NCBI GenBank assembly: GCA_963755375.1
Contig: CAVWKG010000016.1
Span: 496,001-560,000, forward strand
DNA length: 64,000 nucleotides
Direction: 5' to 3'
Source of the DNA: Bog-473 sp963755375
GTDB taxonomy: Bacteria; Actinomycetota; Acidimicrobiia; Acidimicrobiales; RAAP-2
The translations under genes and the position numbers were made by a program. Below, piece after piece: positions 8,057-17,044 of this stretch. How positions within the stretch are numbered: position 1 is the first letter of the stretch; each line of letters begins with the position of its first letter. The notes beneath the pieces are model-generated. The model did not search any database, was not told where the DNA came from, and was given only the letters and a program-made list of their open reading frames with translations.

Positions 8057-9190
8057 TCAGTCGATGCCGAACCAGCGACGACGCCGCGAAGCGCCGAACT
8101 CGACCTTCGACGCCGCCATCCCCTGAGAAGCCGGGGTGAAGTCGCCGAAGGGAGTCGGACCAGAGAGGAAGTTGGCCTCGAATCGGGCCACCCTGGCGCC
8201 ACCGAACTCGATGTAACAGATGGCTTTTCCCCGGTACGCGTCCGGAGCGTCGCCGCCCCGGATCTGATGGATGAGGACCTCGGCCAGCGTGCGGGCCTCC
8301 CCCTCGGCGATGGCGCCCACCCGAGGAACGGGGGCGCTGGTCACGTCGCCCAGTGCGTAGACGTTCTCGAACCTCGTCGCGAAGGTCCGGTGGTCGACCT
8401 GGATCCACCCGTCCTCGGCTAGCGCCGACTCTTCCACGACCCGTGGTGCGCGATGCACCGGTATGCCGAGAAAGAGGCTGTAGGGCAGCGTCTGTCCGTC
8501 GGCCAACGTCGCGATCTTGCCCGACGGGTTCAGCGCCGTCACCTTTGATTGCGGCCACCACTCGATAGCGCGCTCGCCGATGGCTTCGAGTATGCCCGCT
8601 GACGCTTCGGGCGAAATCGGGATCGGGGTGGGCATCGGGCTGACGATCTTGATGCTCGAGACAGAGCGTCGGCCAGTTCTCTCGAGATAGTCATGGAGCA
8701 TGAGGGCGGTCTCGAAGGGCGCAGCCGGGCACTTGAAGAAGTTGCCGAGCACGCCGATGATGACGTCACCTCCCTCGAAAGCAGGCAAGAGTTCTCGGAC
8801 CCGCCCTGCTCCCTCGACCGAGTAGTACTCGGAGCCTTCTTCGACCATGCCCGGAGTTGCCGCCGGGTCGAGGTCGGCCCCCAGCGCCACGACGAGGATG
8901 TCCGGCTCGTAGGTCGCCGCGTTCGTGGTCACGTGACGACGTTCGGGATCAATGGTGAGAACGGTCTCCTGGGTGAAACGGACAGATGGTTTGTCCAGGC
9001 GGGAGTAGGGGATGCGGACTCCGGCGAGGTCCTTCCGCCCGAACATGAGGTCCAGTTTTGAGAAGCCGAAAACGAAGGCGTCACTGCTGTCGACGATCGT
9101 GACGTCGACCTCGTCGGGCACTTCGTTCGACAGCATCGTGGCCAGCTCTAGGCCGGCGAAGCCGGCACCGAGTATGAGCACGGTCTTCAT
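8057..9190 (-). CDS. FAD-dependent NAD(P)/quinone oxidoreductase, sulfide:quinone reductase-like
   Basis: 377 residues from the ATG at 9188-9190, chosen because GGAG lies just upstream and the Rossmann motif GAGFAGLELA begins at once; an in-frame start 11 codons earlier is possible. A second nucleotide-binding region (VIIGVLGNFFKCPAAPFETA) and the C-terminal FAD motif FENVYALGDVTSAPVPRVGA are present. The Cys in FFKCPAAPFE and the overall order match the SQR/FCSD-like branch of flavoprotein reductases. The substrate (sulfide, NADH or another donor) cannot be told from motifs. It stands alone, divergent from a sulfotransferase gene. Confidence 0.88.
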   Translation of the reverse strand: MKTVLILGAGFAGLELATMLSNEVPDEVDVTIVDSSDAFVFGFSKLDLMFGRKDLAGVRIPYSRLDKPSVRFTQETVLTIDPERRHVTTNAATYEPDILVVALGADLDPAATPGMVEEGSEYYSVEGAGRVRELLPAFEGGDVIIGVLGNFFKCPAAPFETALMLHDYLERTGRRSVSSIKIVSPMPTPIPISPEASAGILEAIGERAIEWWPQSKVTALNPSGKIATLADGQTLPYSLFLGIPVHRAPRVVEESALAEDGWIQVDHRTFATRFENVYALGDVTSAPVPRVGAIAEGEARTLAEVLIHQIRGGDAPDAYRGKAICYIEFGGARVARFEANFLSGPTPFGDFTPASQGMAASKVEFGASRRRRWFGID

Positions 9191-9395
9191 CGCGTCTCCA
9201 TTCCCCGGGGTGCCGGCGGTCATGCGCCCGGATCGGGTCCGTACGCCGGGGCAGGATTATCGCATGTGCGACCTCGGAATCCACTAAGGAGGTCGTGGAC
9301 AGCCCTCTCGGGCGCTGGCGCACCGTCGCCTTGTCGTCGGCACGGTCCTGCGGCGGACGGGAGAAAATCGGCACTCGCTGTGCTAGACGGTCTCC

Positions 9396-10028
9396 ATGGA
9401 ACTCAAGGTGGTTGGCGCAGGACTCGGGCGGACGGGGACGCATTCCCTGAAGGTGGCATTGGAGCAGTTGCTCGGAGGACCCTGTTACCACATGGTCGAG
9501 GTCCTCGGCCGGCCCGACCAACGCGACACGTGGGCCGCCGCCGTGCGGGGCGAAAAGGTCGACTGGCCGAAATTCCTGGCCCCCTACCGGGCCACGGTGG
9601 ATTGGCCGGCCGCAGCGTTCTGGAGGGAACTGAGCGTCGCGGCTCCCGACGCGGTGATCGTGCTGTCGACGCGCGATGGCGCGGCGTGGTGGAAGAGCGC
9701 CTCGGAGACGATCTTCGCCGTCCTGGCGCGGGGCGCCGGCCCCGACGACGACGCCGGCCTGGAGGAGCTGGCCATGCTCAAGGCGCTTATCGAGCAACGG
9801 TTCACGCCGGATTGGCAGGACCGCGCCGGCGCCATTGCGGCCTACGAGGCGCACAACGCCCGGGTCCGCGAAGAAGTACCCGCCGGTCGGCTGGTGGAGT
9901 GGCATCCGGGTGACGGATGGGCGCCGTTGTGTGCCGCTCTCGGCCTGGACGAGCCGGCGGAGGCCTTTCCGCACCTGAACTCCACGGGTGAGTTCCGCGC
10001 GATGACGGGTCTCGACGCCGCGGTGTAG
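9396..10028 (+). CDS. Sulfotransferase-family protein
   Basis: 210 residues with the P-loop-like PAPS-binding motif GLGRTGTHSLKVALE at residues 9-23 and the core pattern VDWPAAAFWRELSVAAPDAVIVLSTRD. This matches the small sulfotransferase-like family that is common in actinobacteria and also known from eukaryotes. The length is normal. No signal peptide. The usual role is transfer of sulfate from PAPS to a hydroxyl group, but the acceptor is unknown and some members may not be sulfotransferases. It converges with the flavin monooxygenase gene that ends 28 bases away. Confidence 0.88.
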   Translation: MELKVVGAGLGRTGTHSLKVALEQLLGGPCYHMVEVLGRPDQRDTWAAAVRGEKVDWPKFLAPYRATVDWPAAAFWRELSVAAPDAVIVLSTRDGAAWWKSASETIFAVLARGAGPDDDAGLEELAMLKALIEQRFTPDWQDRAGAIAAYEAHNARVREEVPAGRLVEWHPGDGWAPLCAALGLDEPAEAFPHLNSTGEFRAMTGLDAAV

Positions 10029-10055
10029 GTCTGCGCTGGCGGCGGAGTTGACGGG

Positions 10056-11861
10056 TCAGGGGCGGAACTCGAGCCCGGCGAAAGTGCCGGCGTCCCTCCA
10101 GTCAGCCAAGAGCTGGAAGAAGGGCATCGGGCCGGTCCCGTAGGAACTGCTGAGGAATCCGGCGGTGCCCGGCTGGCCCTCGTTGTTGTAGTAGCCGGGG
10201 GTGCACTGTTCCTGAAAGGTGCGGATATCCCGTGCCGATTCGCCGAGCTGCACGAGCCAGTTCTCCTCGGCGTCACTCGTGGCTTCCACCGTCGAGAGGC
10301 CATGGTCGATGAGATGGCGCAGCACGTGGCAGAGGTGACCACTCGCCTCCTCCAGGAGGTGGGGGTAGTTCACCGTAAAGCCACCTTGCGCATGACCCAG
10401 GACGAACATGTTGGGAAAGCCATGTACGTGCATCCCGTGCACAGACCGCATTCCGCCCTGCCAGTACTCGGAGAGGCTGCGGCCGCGTGATCCCACCACG
10501 TCGTATCCCGCCCGCCGCGTGTAATCGGTCCCCACTTCGAATCCGGTGGCATAAATCAGGCAGTCGAGCTTGTACTCATGCTCTCCGACGATCACACCGT
10601 CAGGCGTGATCGCATCGACCCCGTGCCCGTCCGTGTCGACGAGCGAGACGTTCGGCCGGTTGAAGGCCTGGAGATACTCGTCGTGGAAGCAGGGACGCTT
10701 GCAGAATTGCCGATACCAGGGCTTGAGCGCCGCCGCGGTCCCCGGGTCCGTGACGATGGCATCCACCCGTGACCGGATCTGCTCCATCTTCTCGAAGTCG
10801 GCCTGCTCGAGAATGCCGGCCAGATCCTGATCGTGCCCTCCTGATCGGTCGCGCAGTCGCGTCACCAGCTTCCCGATGATGTCGGTCCAGCCATCCATCA
10901 CGAGGTCCTGCGTGGCGAAGCCGCCAGAGGTGAGGAGCGTGAAGTTCTCTATCCTCTCCCTCTGCCACCCAGGCTGGAGCGATGAGGCCCACGAGGCATC
11001 GGTCGGGCGGTTCGCCCTGACATCGATGGAGGACGGCGTGCGCTGGAAGACAAACAGCTCACGGGCCGAGGCGGCGACGTGGGGAACGACCTGGACGGCC
11101 GTGGCCCCGGTCCCGACGATGCCGACACGCTTGTCGGCCAGGCCCTGCAGCCCTCCACTCGCATCACCCCCGGTGTAGGAGTAGTCCCATCGGCTGGTGT
11201 GAAACGCATGACCGGTGAATCCCTCAATGCCCGGGATGCCGGGCAGCTTGGGCCGGTGGAGCGGACCGTTGCCCATGACGAGGAAGCGGGCTGACATCCT
11301 GTCGCCCCGGTTGGTGACGATGGTCCAACGCAGGCGTGTGCCGTCCCACTCAATGCCTGTGACCTCGGTCGAGAGACACGAGCGTTCGTAGAGCCCGAAA
11401 TGCTGGGCGATCCGCCGGCAATGCTCGAGGATCTCCGGAGCGCGGGCGTACTTCTCGCGTGGGACGTAAGAGGTCTCCTCCAGGAGCGGGAGGTAGACGT
11501 AGGACTCGACGTCGCACTGTGCGCCTGGGTATCTGTTCCAGTACCAGGTCCCGCCGAAGTCGCCTCCCTTTTCGAGAATCCGAAAGTCGTCGATGCCCGC
11601 CCGTCTGAGCCGCGCCCCGGTGATCAGACCGGCGAACCCGCCGCCGATGACGGCCACGGTCACATCGTCGACCAGTGGGGGGCGATCGACCACCTCCCTA
11701 GAGGGGTCGTGGAGGTAGTGCGCGAACGATCCGGCCACCTCGAGGTACTGGGCGTTCCCGTCCGTACGTATCCGCTTGTCGCGCTCCGAGCGGTACTTCT
11801 GGCGCAGCGCGTCCGGATCGAAGGCGGGTGGCGATGTCGCCGTTGTGTCGGCCTTGCTCAC
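10056..11861 (-). CDS. Flavin-containing Baeyer-Villiger-type monooxygenase
   Basis: 601 residues, GTG start. FAD motif GGGFAG at 73-78, the Baeyer-Villiger fingerprint FTGHAFHTSRW at 215-225, and NADPH motif GTGATA at 250-255. An N-terminal extension of about 65 residues and the length are typical of the larger phenylacetone/cyclohexanone monooxygenase group. These enzymes insert oxygen next to a ketone to give an ester or lactone, using NADPH and O2. Soluble, no signal peptide. It appears monocistronic, lying between a convergent sulfotransferase gene and a kinase gene. The substrate may be a cyclic or steroid-like ketone, but nothing nearby decides that. Confidence 0.93.
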   Translation of the reverse strand: MSKADTTATSPPAFDPDALRQKYRSERDKRIRTDGNAQYLEVAGSFAHYLHDPSREVVDRPPLVDDVTVAVIGGGFAGLITGARLRRAGIDDFRILEKGGDFGGTWYWNRYPGAQCDVESYVYLPLLEETSYVPREKYARAPEILEHCRRIAQHFGLYERSCLSTEVTGIEWDGTRLRWTIVTNRGDRMSARFLVMGNGPLHRPKLPGIPGIEGFTGHAFHTSRWDYSYTGGDASGGLQGLADKRVGIVGTGATAVQVVPHVAASARELFVFQRTPSSIDVRANRPTDASWASSLQPGWQRERIENFTLLTSGGFATQDLVMDGWTDIIGKLVTRLRDRSGGHDQDLAGILEQADFEKMEQIRSRVDAIVTDPGTAAALKPWYRQFCKRPCFHDEYLQAFNRPNVSLVDTDGHGVDAITPDGVIVGEHEYKLDCLIYATGFEVGTDYTRRAGYDVVGSRGRSLSEYWQGGMRSVHGMHVHGFPNMFVLGHAQGGFTVNYPHLLEEASGHLCHVLRHLIDHGLSTVEATSDAEENWLVQLGESARDIRTFQEQCTPGYYNNEGQPGTAGFLSSSYGTGPMPFFQLLADWRDAGTFAGLEFRP

Positions 11862-11992
11862 TGGCGGAGGCTTCTGCGGCCGGATTGGATCTGCCCCATT
11901 CGCTCTTCAGTCACGGCGCCGCAGCGTAGTCCTGTCTTGAGCGCAGTCCGAGGAAGACGTCTTCCTACCGAAGAAGGTCCCGCGTCCCGTCG

Positions 11993-13444
11993 CTACCCTT
12001 GACCTCCGCCTCCGTCCCCACCGCCATGGCCATGACCGTGGCCGGAGAAGAACGGCGCAGGGAGTGACGGCGATGGAAGGGTGACGGTGGTCGTCGTGAC
12101 CGTCGCTCCGGTCGGCTGCAACACATTCACCACGTCCTGAAATTGTCCCGATGTGATGCCGCCCCCGTCCAGCAGCACCTGGGCGAGGGAGAGCACCTGC
12201 TGCGCCGAGGACTGGCGATCCGGGCCGGGTGGTTGCGCGGCCGTCGTTTCGAGCGTGCTGGCCAGTGCCCCGTCTCCGGGTAGTCCACCATTGGCGAGCG
12301 TCGTGGCAAGCGCCCGGATGGCCGACCCCTCGGGGTCGGTCTCCTTCGTACCCGAGTGCGTCGCGGCGGTGACCCGCGGGCGCGCCACGTGGTGTGTCGC
12401 GACGGACGCCGCAGGTCCCGTAGGTTGGCTGATCTGCTCGAGCAGCACGAAGAGTGTCGCGACGAGGGCCAGCAGGCCGATGGCCCCGACAAGGGTCCAG
12501 CGACGCCGGGTCCCGGGACGTGGTCGGTGTGGCGTCATTGGACGCGGCGCGGTGAAGCTCGCGTTGCCCGACGGTACCGGGGCCATCACGGGCGCGGTGA
12601 CCGTGGCCGACGGCTGCGGGCGCTTTGGTCGTGCCCCCGCATTGGTCCTGGCGGCATTCAGTTTCAACGTCAGGAGCATCTCGCCCGCAGACGTGAAGCG
12701 GTCCTGTGGATCCGTGGCCAGGGCGCGACAGGCCACCTCGCGGAGGGGCGATGGGAGGTTCTCTGTCGGCGCACCACCGAGACCGGGGCGCTGCCCGCTC
12801 AACGCTTCCATCATGACGGCGCCGACCGAGTACAGGTCGGACTGCACTGTCGCCGGACTGCCCGCCCGCCGCTCCGGGGCCAGATAGCCGGGCGTACCCA
12901 GGACGACCCCGGTCATCGTCATGTCGTCGGTCACCACGTCCGCATCCATACGGATGTCGAAGCTCTTGGCGATGCCGAAGTCGGTGATCTTCGTGTGCCC
13001 GTCCTGTTGCAGAAGGATGTTGCTCGGTTTGATATCCCGGTGGAGCACTCCGAACTTGTGGGCGGCAGCCAGGCCGGTGAGGGTTTCGGCCAGTACGAGC
13101 AAGACGCGCCGCGTGGGCAGCGGTCCCCGGGCGATGATCTCGTCGCGCAGCGTGGACCCGGGCAGGCGCTCCATGACGAGATACGACGACGCCTGGTTCT
13201 CCCCGAAGTCGAGCACAGCCACGATGTGGGGATGGATGAGGCGTGCCGCGATCAGCGCCTCCTGCTGGAAGCGTTGCCGCATGCCCGGCACGGCCAGCGT
13301 CTCGGAACGCAGGATCTTCACCGCCACCGGCCGTTCGAGTCGCTCGTCGAACGCGTCGAAGACGCGAGCCATGCCGCCCTCACCCAGGAGGCCATCGATC
13401 CGGTAACGACCCCCGATCAGAGGCGGGGCCGAGCGCGTCTCCAC
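11993..13444 (-). CDS. PknB-type membrane Ser/Thr protein kinase
   Basis: 483 residues, GTG start. Kinase domain about 12-270: glycine loop GEGGMARV, VAVKIL with the ATP lysine, catalytic HRDIKPSN, DFGIAKS, and the APE-like LAPER. A Pro/Arg-rich linker follows, then one membrane helix (LVGAIGLLALVATLFVLL, about 320-338) and an outer region of about 140 residues ending in a His/Gly-rich tail. It has no PASTA repeats, unlike PknB itself. The outer part resembles short sensor regions seen in acidimicrobial kinases. It probably regulates cell-wall or stress functions; the L,D-transpeptidase gene lies just upstream on the same strand. Confidence 0.93.
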   Translation of the reverse strand: METRSAPPLIGGRYRIDGLLGEGGMARVFDAFDERLERPVAVKILRSETLAVPGMRQRFQQEALIAARLIHPHIVAVLDFGENQASSYLVMERLPGSTLRDEIIARGPLPTRRVLLVLAETLTGLAAAHKFGVLHRDIKPSNILLQQDGHTKITDFGIAKSFDIRMDADVVTDDMTMTGVVLGTPGYLAPERRAGSPATVQSDLYSVGAVMMEALSGQRPGLGGAPTENLPSPLREVACRALATDPQDRFTSAGEMLLTLKLNAARTNAGARPKRPQPSATVTAPVMAPVPSGNASFTAPRPMTPHRPRPGTRRRWTLVGAIGLLALVATLFVLLEQISQPTGPAASVATHHVARPRVTAATHSGTKETDPEGSAIRALATTLANGGLPGDGALASTLETTAAQPPGPDRQSSAQQVLSLAQVLLDGGGITSGQFQDVVNVLQPTGATVTTTTVTLPSPSLPAPFFSGHGHGHGGGDGGGGQG

Positions 13445-13549
13445 CCAGGTTGTGTACCCCGAGCGGCGTTTCCGTAGTCGTGGGGCGGGTCAGCCCGCGG
13501 GGGCCTCCCATCCGCACGTCGTGGGGGGTCTGCCTCTCGGCTTTAGGCC

Positions 13550-15079
13550 CTAGTAGACCCAGACCGTCGTCCCGATCGGGTCGATGTTGGCCGCCCAGAT
13601 CCAGTCGATGGCCTCGTTGCTGACGCGGGCGCAGCCGTGGGACACCGGGTAGGGCGGCACGGACGAGTCGCCGTGGATTGCGTAGCCCTCGAAGAAGAAC
13701 CGCGGCCGCCACAGGGTGCCCAGGGAGTCGGTGACGGTCCCGTCCACCACGCGGAAGGTGTTGAACACCCCGGTGGGGGTGGTGGCCACCGAGGTGGAGC
13801 CGTCTTCCGTGTAGGTGTAGCCGCCGCCGGTCGACGTGTTGAGCGTCCAGACCAGGTGCCCGTTGTTGACCACCATGAGCAGGTCGTCCTCGAGGTCGAT
13901 CTGGATCTCGTATCCTCCGGCCGCGCGTGGCTGGGGGACGACCCCGGCCTGCAGGGCAGCCCAGGTGGACGGTCCGACGACGCCGTCGCGGGGGAGGTTG
14001 GCTGCCTTCTGCAGCGCCCAGACGGCCTGCTCGGTGCTGTCGTCGAAGGAGCCGTTGGTGGTGTCGACCCAGTAGCCGAGTGCCATGAGCTGCGTCTGCA
14101 GCGATGCCACCGCGGCCCCGCTCGCCCCGGGCCCGATGGTGGGCGGAATCGGCGGGGGGCTCGTCGGCAGGAGCCAGTAGCCCTGCCCGGACGGGGTCGC
14201 CGCAATGGTGCGGATCGGGTTGGCGTTCGCCTGGCCGCCCATGGAGCCGAGGAACGGCGTGCCGTAGTTGAAGACGCCGCCGTCCCTGGCGGCCAACCAG
14301 TACCCGCTGGCGGTGCCGGCCATGCCGACGATGGGGGCGTTGAGCGGGGTGCCCCCCATGGAGCCCAGGAACGGCGCGGTCCCGTAGTTGAAGATGCCGC
14401 CGTCAGAAGCCACCAGCCAGTAGCCGCCGCCACCGGGCGCCGCCGCCATGCCGACGACCGGCTGGTTGAGGTGGATCGATCCCGTGGAACCGTAGAACTG
14501 CGCATCGCCGTAGGCGAAGATGCCGCCGTCGGAGGCGACGAGCCAGTACCCGTCCCCGCTGGGCGTGGCGGCCATGCCGACGATGGGCTGGTTGAGGTGG
14601 ATCGATCCCGTGGAACCGTAGAACTGCGCATCGCCGTAGGCGAAGATGCCGCCGTCCGAGGCCACCAGCCAGTAGCCGCCCCCATTGGGGGTTGCCGCCA
14701 TGCCGACGATCGGCTTGTTGAGCGCGATACTCCCCGCAGACCCCAAGAAGGCAGCGTCGCCATAGTTGAAGATGCCGCCGTCGGAGGCGACGATCCAGTA
14801 CCCCTGACCATCATGGGTCGCGGCCATGCCGACGGGCGGAGCGTTCAGGGTCAACCCTCCGGCGGGACCGAAGAAGCCGGCGTCGCCGAAGTTCACGGGC
14901 TGGGCGACGTTGTCAGGGAGGGAGGCGGCCGAAGCGCTGCCGGGGCTCAGGGCAAGGAGAGCCGGGACCAGCGTCATGCAGCCCACCAGCGCGGCCAGCA
15001 GTGACCGCCCGCGCTTCTGGCGCGGTTGGTCGGATCCGTTGCGCACAGGTCGTGCTGATGCGGTGGTCTGCGCCGGCAT
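13550..15079 (-). CDS. Secreted L,D-transpeptidase with beta-propeller-like repeats and a peptidoglycan-binding domain
   Basis: 509 residues, ATG with AAGGAG upstream. A twin-basic N terminus is followed by a hydrophobic signal core, with cleavage near residue 52 (GSASAA). Residues 53-300 hold six repeats of about 42 residues with consensus GYWLVASDGGIFxYGDAxF and GSxGxxxLNxPxVGMAATP; a six-unit propeller is plausible. Then come a PG_binding_1 domain (GASGAAVASLQTQLMALGYW to GPSTWAALQAG, about 305-370) and a YkuD catalytic domain with IHGDSS, SHGC (Cys483 nucleophile) and ARV. The enzyme would make 3-3 cross-links in peptidoglycan or attach proteins to it. Fusion of the repeats to a transpeptidase is unusual, and the repeats may bind wall polymers. 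Confidence 0.93.
   Translation of the reverse strand: MPAQTTASARPVRNGSDQPRQKRGRSLLAALVGCMTLVPALLALSPGSASAASLPDNVAQPVNFGDAGFFGPAGGLTLNAPPVGMAATHDGQGYWIVASDGGIFNYGDAAFLGSAGSIALNKPIVGMAATPNGGGYWLVASDGGIFAYGDAQFYGSTGSIHLNQPIVGMAATPSGDGYWLVASDGGIFAYGDAQFYGSTGSIHLNQPVVGMAAAPGGGGYWLVASDGGIFNYGTAPFLGSMGGTPLNAPIVGMAGTASGYWLAARDGGVFNYGTPFLGSMGGQANANPIRTIAATPSGQGYWLLPTSPPPIPPTIGPGASGAAVASLQTQLMALGYWVDTTNGSFDDSTEQAVWALQKAANLPRDGVVGPSTWAALQAGVVPQPRAAGGYEIQIDLEDDLLMVVNNGHLVWTLNTSTGGGYTYTEDGSTSVATTPTGVFNTFRVVDGTVTDSLGTLWRPRFFFEGYAIHGDSSVPPYPVSHGCARVSNEAIDWIWAANIDPIGTTVWVY
14460..14656. repeat. Exact 71-bp duplication inside the transpeptidase gene
   Basis: Bases 14460-14530 and 14586-14656 are identical over 71 bases, offset by 126 bases (42 codons, exactly one protein repeat). 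The other repeats in the gene differ at many silent sites, so these two units were duplicated or homogenised recently. Confidence 0.85.
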
Positions 15080-15537
15080 CGTGGCTCCTTAAGGTCGGCT
15101 CCGGGCGTGTGCCGGTGCGTCGGGGTTCACCACATTGATGGGGTGCCGTCCGCACAGGCGTTGATCTGGTCAAAGATGTCGGAGAACTGTACATCCCGCC
15201 AGGCTCGTCCGTCGGCGTCCGTACAATCCGCAAGAGTCCAGTTCAACAGGCTATTCGAGGAGAACCGAACAGTCCTCGCGAGGCCCCGTGCCGCGCGATC
15301 CGAGGCAGTCTGTGATCTCGTTGTGATCCGTCAGCTCTCATCTCCCAGAGGGTGAGCACGTCCAGAGTGGGCGTCACCTGACCCTCGCCGGTCTCGGACA
15401 TGCTTACGAGGACGCCTTCAAGCTTGCCCTGGAGGGCCAGGAGCCGCTCGACCTGCGCCGCCGCCAAGGCCGCGAACGCAGGCTACGTCCGCCCCATGCG
15501 CGTGGAGTCCCGGTTTGGGAGAAAGCCTTGAGCTGAA
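15080..15537. other. Intergenic, possible small relic gene
   Basis: A reverse-strand frame at 15243-15467 begins AAAQVERLLALQGKLEGVLV, which looks protein-like, but its second half (RDHRLPRIARHGASRG) does not and no ribosome site was seen. It could be a truncated gene. The right part near 15160-15250 would hold the leader and promoter of the transpeptidase gene, although no clear promoter stands out. Confidence 0.35.
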
Positions 15538-16494
15538 TCAGTTCTTCGTCGTGACGAACACCTGCGCAAAGTCACCCAGCAGACCCTTTCGTCGATCGTT
15601 GGGTGCAAAGATCTGGGTGTCGAGTCCACAGGCTTTCTTGATGATGCCCGTGAGATCGCTTCCCCAGTCGCGAACTACGAGCACACCGGTGGGATCAATC
15701 GGATCATCGTGGTAGATCGGCTTGCTCAAATGCTCAATGTCGGACCCGGTTCGTATGGCTCGCATCCGCGTACTTCGATCAGGCCAATAGGGAACCGTGA
15801 AGACGTGGGCACCGCCTTGCCGCAAGACGCGGGCAATCTCTCGAAACGCAATGCACACGTCGAAGATGTGCTCGAAGACATCTTGGGTGATGAAGAGATC
15901 GAACGATTCATCGGGAAAGGTGAGCCGCTCCAAATCTTCATTGCGCATCCCATCCTCCGATGCGCCAGGCTCCAGCGTCGGTCGCCAGAACGACGCGGAA
16001 TAGCGCTTGCACTCGCGTCGGAGCTTCTCCGAGGAGGGGCTTCCGGGAGAAGATTCGTGAACGACGAGATCGCGCCAGTGTGGATACTGAGAGGACAGAA
16101 CCTGGATGATCGCGCGCCACCTCGGAACGCTGTTGCACCGCAGGCAAAAGAGATGATTGCGGGGGTGGCCACCGGTATCAACGAAAAGGGAGCGTTTGCC
16201 GCAGATGGGGCACCAACCGAGATACGAGCGCCTGTGTAGCACGCTCGGCCCGTAGTCAACGAGCCGCTGCTGCACACCACTGGCGCTCCTCATGCTGGTC
16301 TCATCGGGGACACGACACGCAAAAGGTACTCGGCTCAAGGACCGCCAGGAAGCTCCGGCCACAACGTCGGGACCATCCCCGCGAGGCTGATTGAGAGTCT
16401 GGGCAGACCGAACGGTTGATCCGTAGCGTTGAGAGCCCCCCACGGGCTCGCTCTTCGTACCTGCCCCGGCCGGTCCAGCGGCTGTCACCTTCAC
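15538..16494 (-). CDS. SAM-dependent methyltransferase with zinc-ribbon-like motif
   Basis: Up to 318 residues. The first about 67 look non-conserved, and an internal ATG at 16293 (MRSASGVQQRL) may be the real start. A CPICG...CLRC motif suggests a zinc knuckle. The methyltransferase core follows: FPDESFDLFITQDVFEHIFD (post-motif of class I Methyltransf_11 enzymes) and VLRQGGAHVFTVPY. The canonical GxGxG SAM loop is degenerate. Relatives often lie in polysaccharide clusters, where they methylate sugars. Codon use is richer in A/T than that of neighbours, pointing to acquisition by transfer. No glycosyltransferase lies beside it here. Confidence 0.75.
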   Translation of the reverse strand: MKVTAAGPAGAGTKSEPVGGSQRYGSTVRSAQTLNQPRGDGPDVVAGASWRSLSRVPFACRVPDETSMRSASGVQQRLVDYGPSVLHRRSYLGWCPICGKRSLFVDTGGHPRNHLFCLRCNSVPRWRAIIQVLSSQYPHWRDLVVHESSPGSPSSEKLRRECKRYSASFWRPTLEPGASEDGMRNEDLERLTFPDESFDLFITQDVFEHIFDVCIAFREIARVLRQGGAHVFTVPYWPDRSTRMRAIRTGSDIEHLSKPIYHDDPIDPTGVLVVRDWGSDLTGIIKKACGLDTQIFAPNDRRKGLLGDFAQVFVTTKN

Positions 16495-16507
16495 GCCGTG
16501 AGAGGCG

Positions 16508-16995
16508 TCAGCCCGCTCGCTCCCAGCGCACGACGTCGTCGAGCTCGCCGCTCTCGACGTCGTAGACCAGCCCCGCGACCAGCTGCAGCCGACCCAGATA
16601 GGGGGTCCGGGCCAGCAGCTCCACGTCCTCGCGCAGCGCCGCCGCGTGGTCGTCGATCGGGAAGAAGCCCAGGTCGGCTCCGGTCAACTCACGCAGCTCC
16701 GCGTCGCTCACACCCACCAGGCCGCATTTTGTGTGCTGCATCACCACCGCAGTGTCCACCCCCAGGACGCCGCTCGAGAGGGCCAGGCTGCGCAGCACGT
16801 CGTCGGTGACGCGTCCCCCGCGTTGCGGATTACGTGTGCCTCGCCGAGATGCAGGCCCAGCACGGCAAAGACATCGATGCGGGCGTCCATACAGGTGACG
16901 ACGGCCAGGCGGCGTCCCGGCCGGGGGTCGGCCACGTTGGCGCGTGCCGCGGAGTAGGCCTGGTTGGCGCTGAGGAGGTCCGAGATCTGTGTCAT
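16508..16995 (-). pseudogene. Beta-carbonic anhydrase, frameshifted
   Basis: Two frames together give a complete beta-carbonic anhydrase of about 162 residues. From the ATG at 16993-16995 one frame reads MTQISDLLSANQAYS, then VVTCMDARID (zinc Cys and the Asp-Arg pair) and HVIRNAG. The other continues RVTDDVLRSLALSSG, then MQHTKCGLVG (zinc His and Cys), and ends VVRWERAG. The switch falls in a run of five C at 16815-16819 on the plus strand; one more base restores RNAGGRVTDD, the expected family sequence. All zinc ligands are intact. The enzyme interconverts CO2 and bicarbonate in the cytoplasm. Either a recent mutation or a sequencing error. Confidence 0.88.
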
Positions 16996-17044
16996 GCGTC
17001 CGTGGGACCGTAACAGCACCCCGCCGGCCGCCGACGGCCGGGCG

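Noticed and set aside
12356..13477. 373-codon plus-strand frame opposite the kinase gene
   Set aside because: Antisense shadow; the reverse strand has every kinase motif in order.
15243..15467. 74-codon reverse-strand frame as a gene
   Set aside because: Its first half looks protein-like, but the second half does not and there is no ribosome site, so it is left within the intergenic entry.
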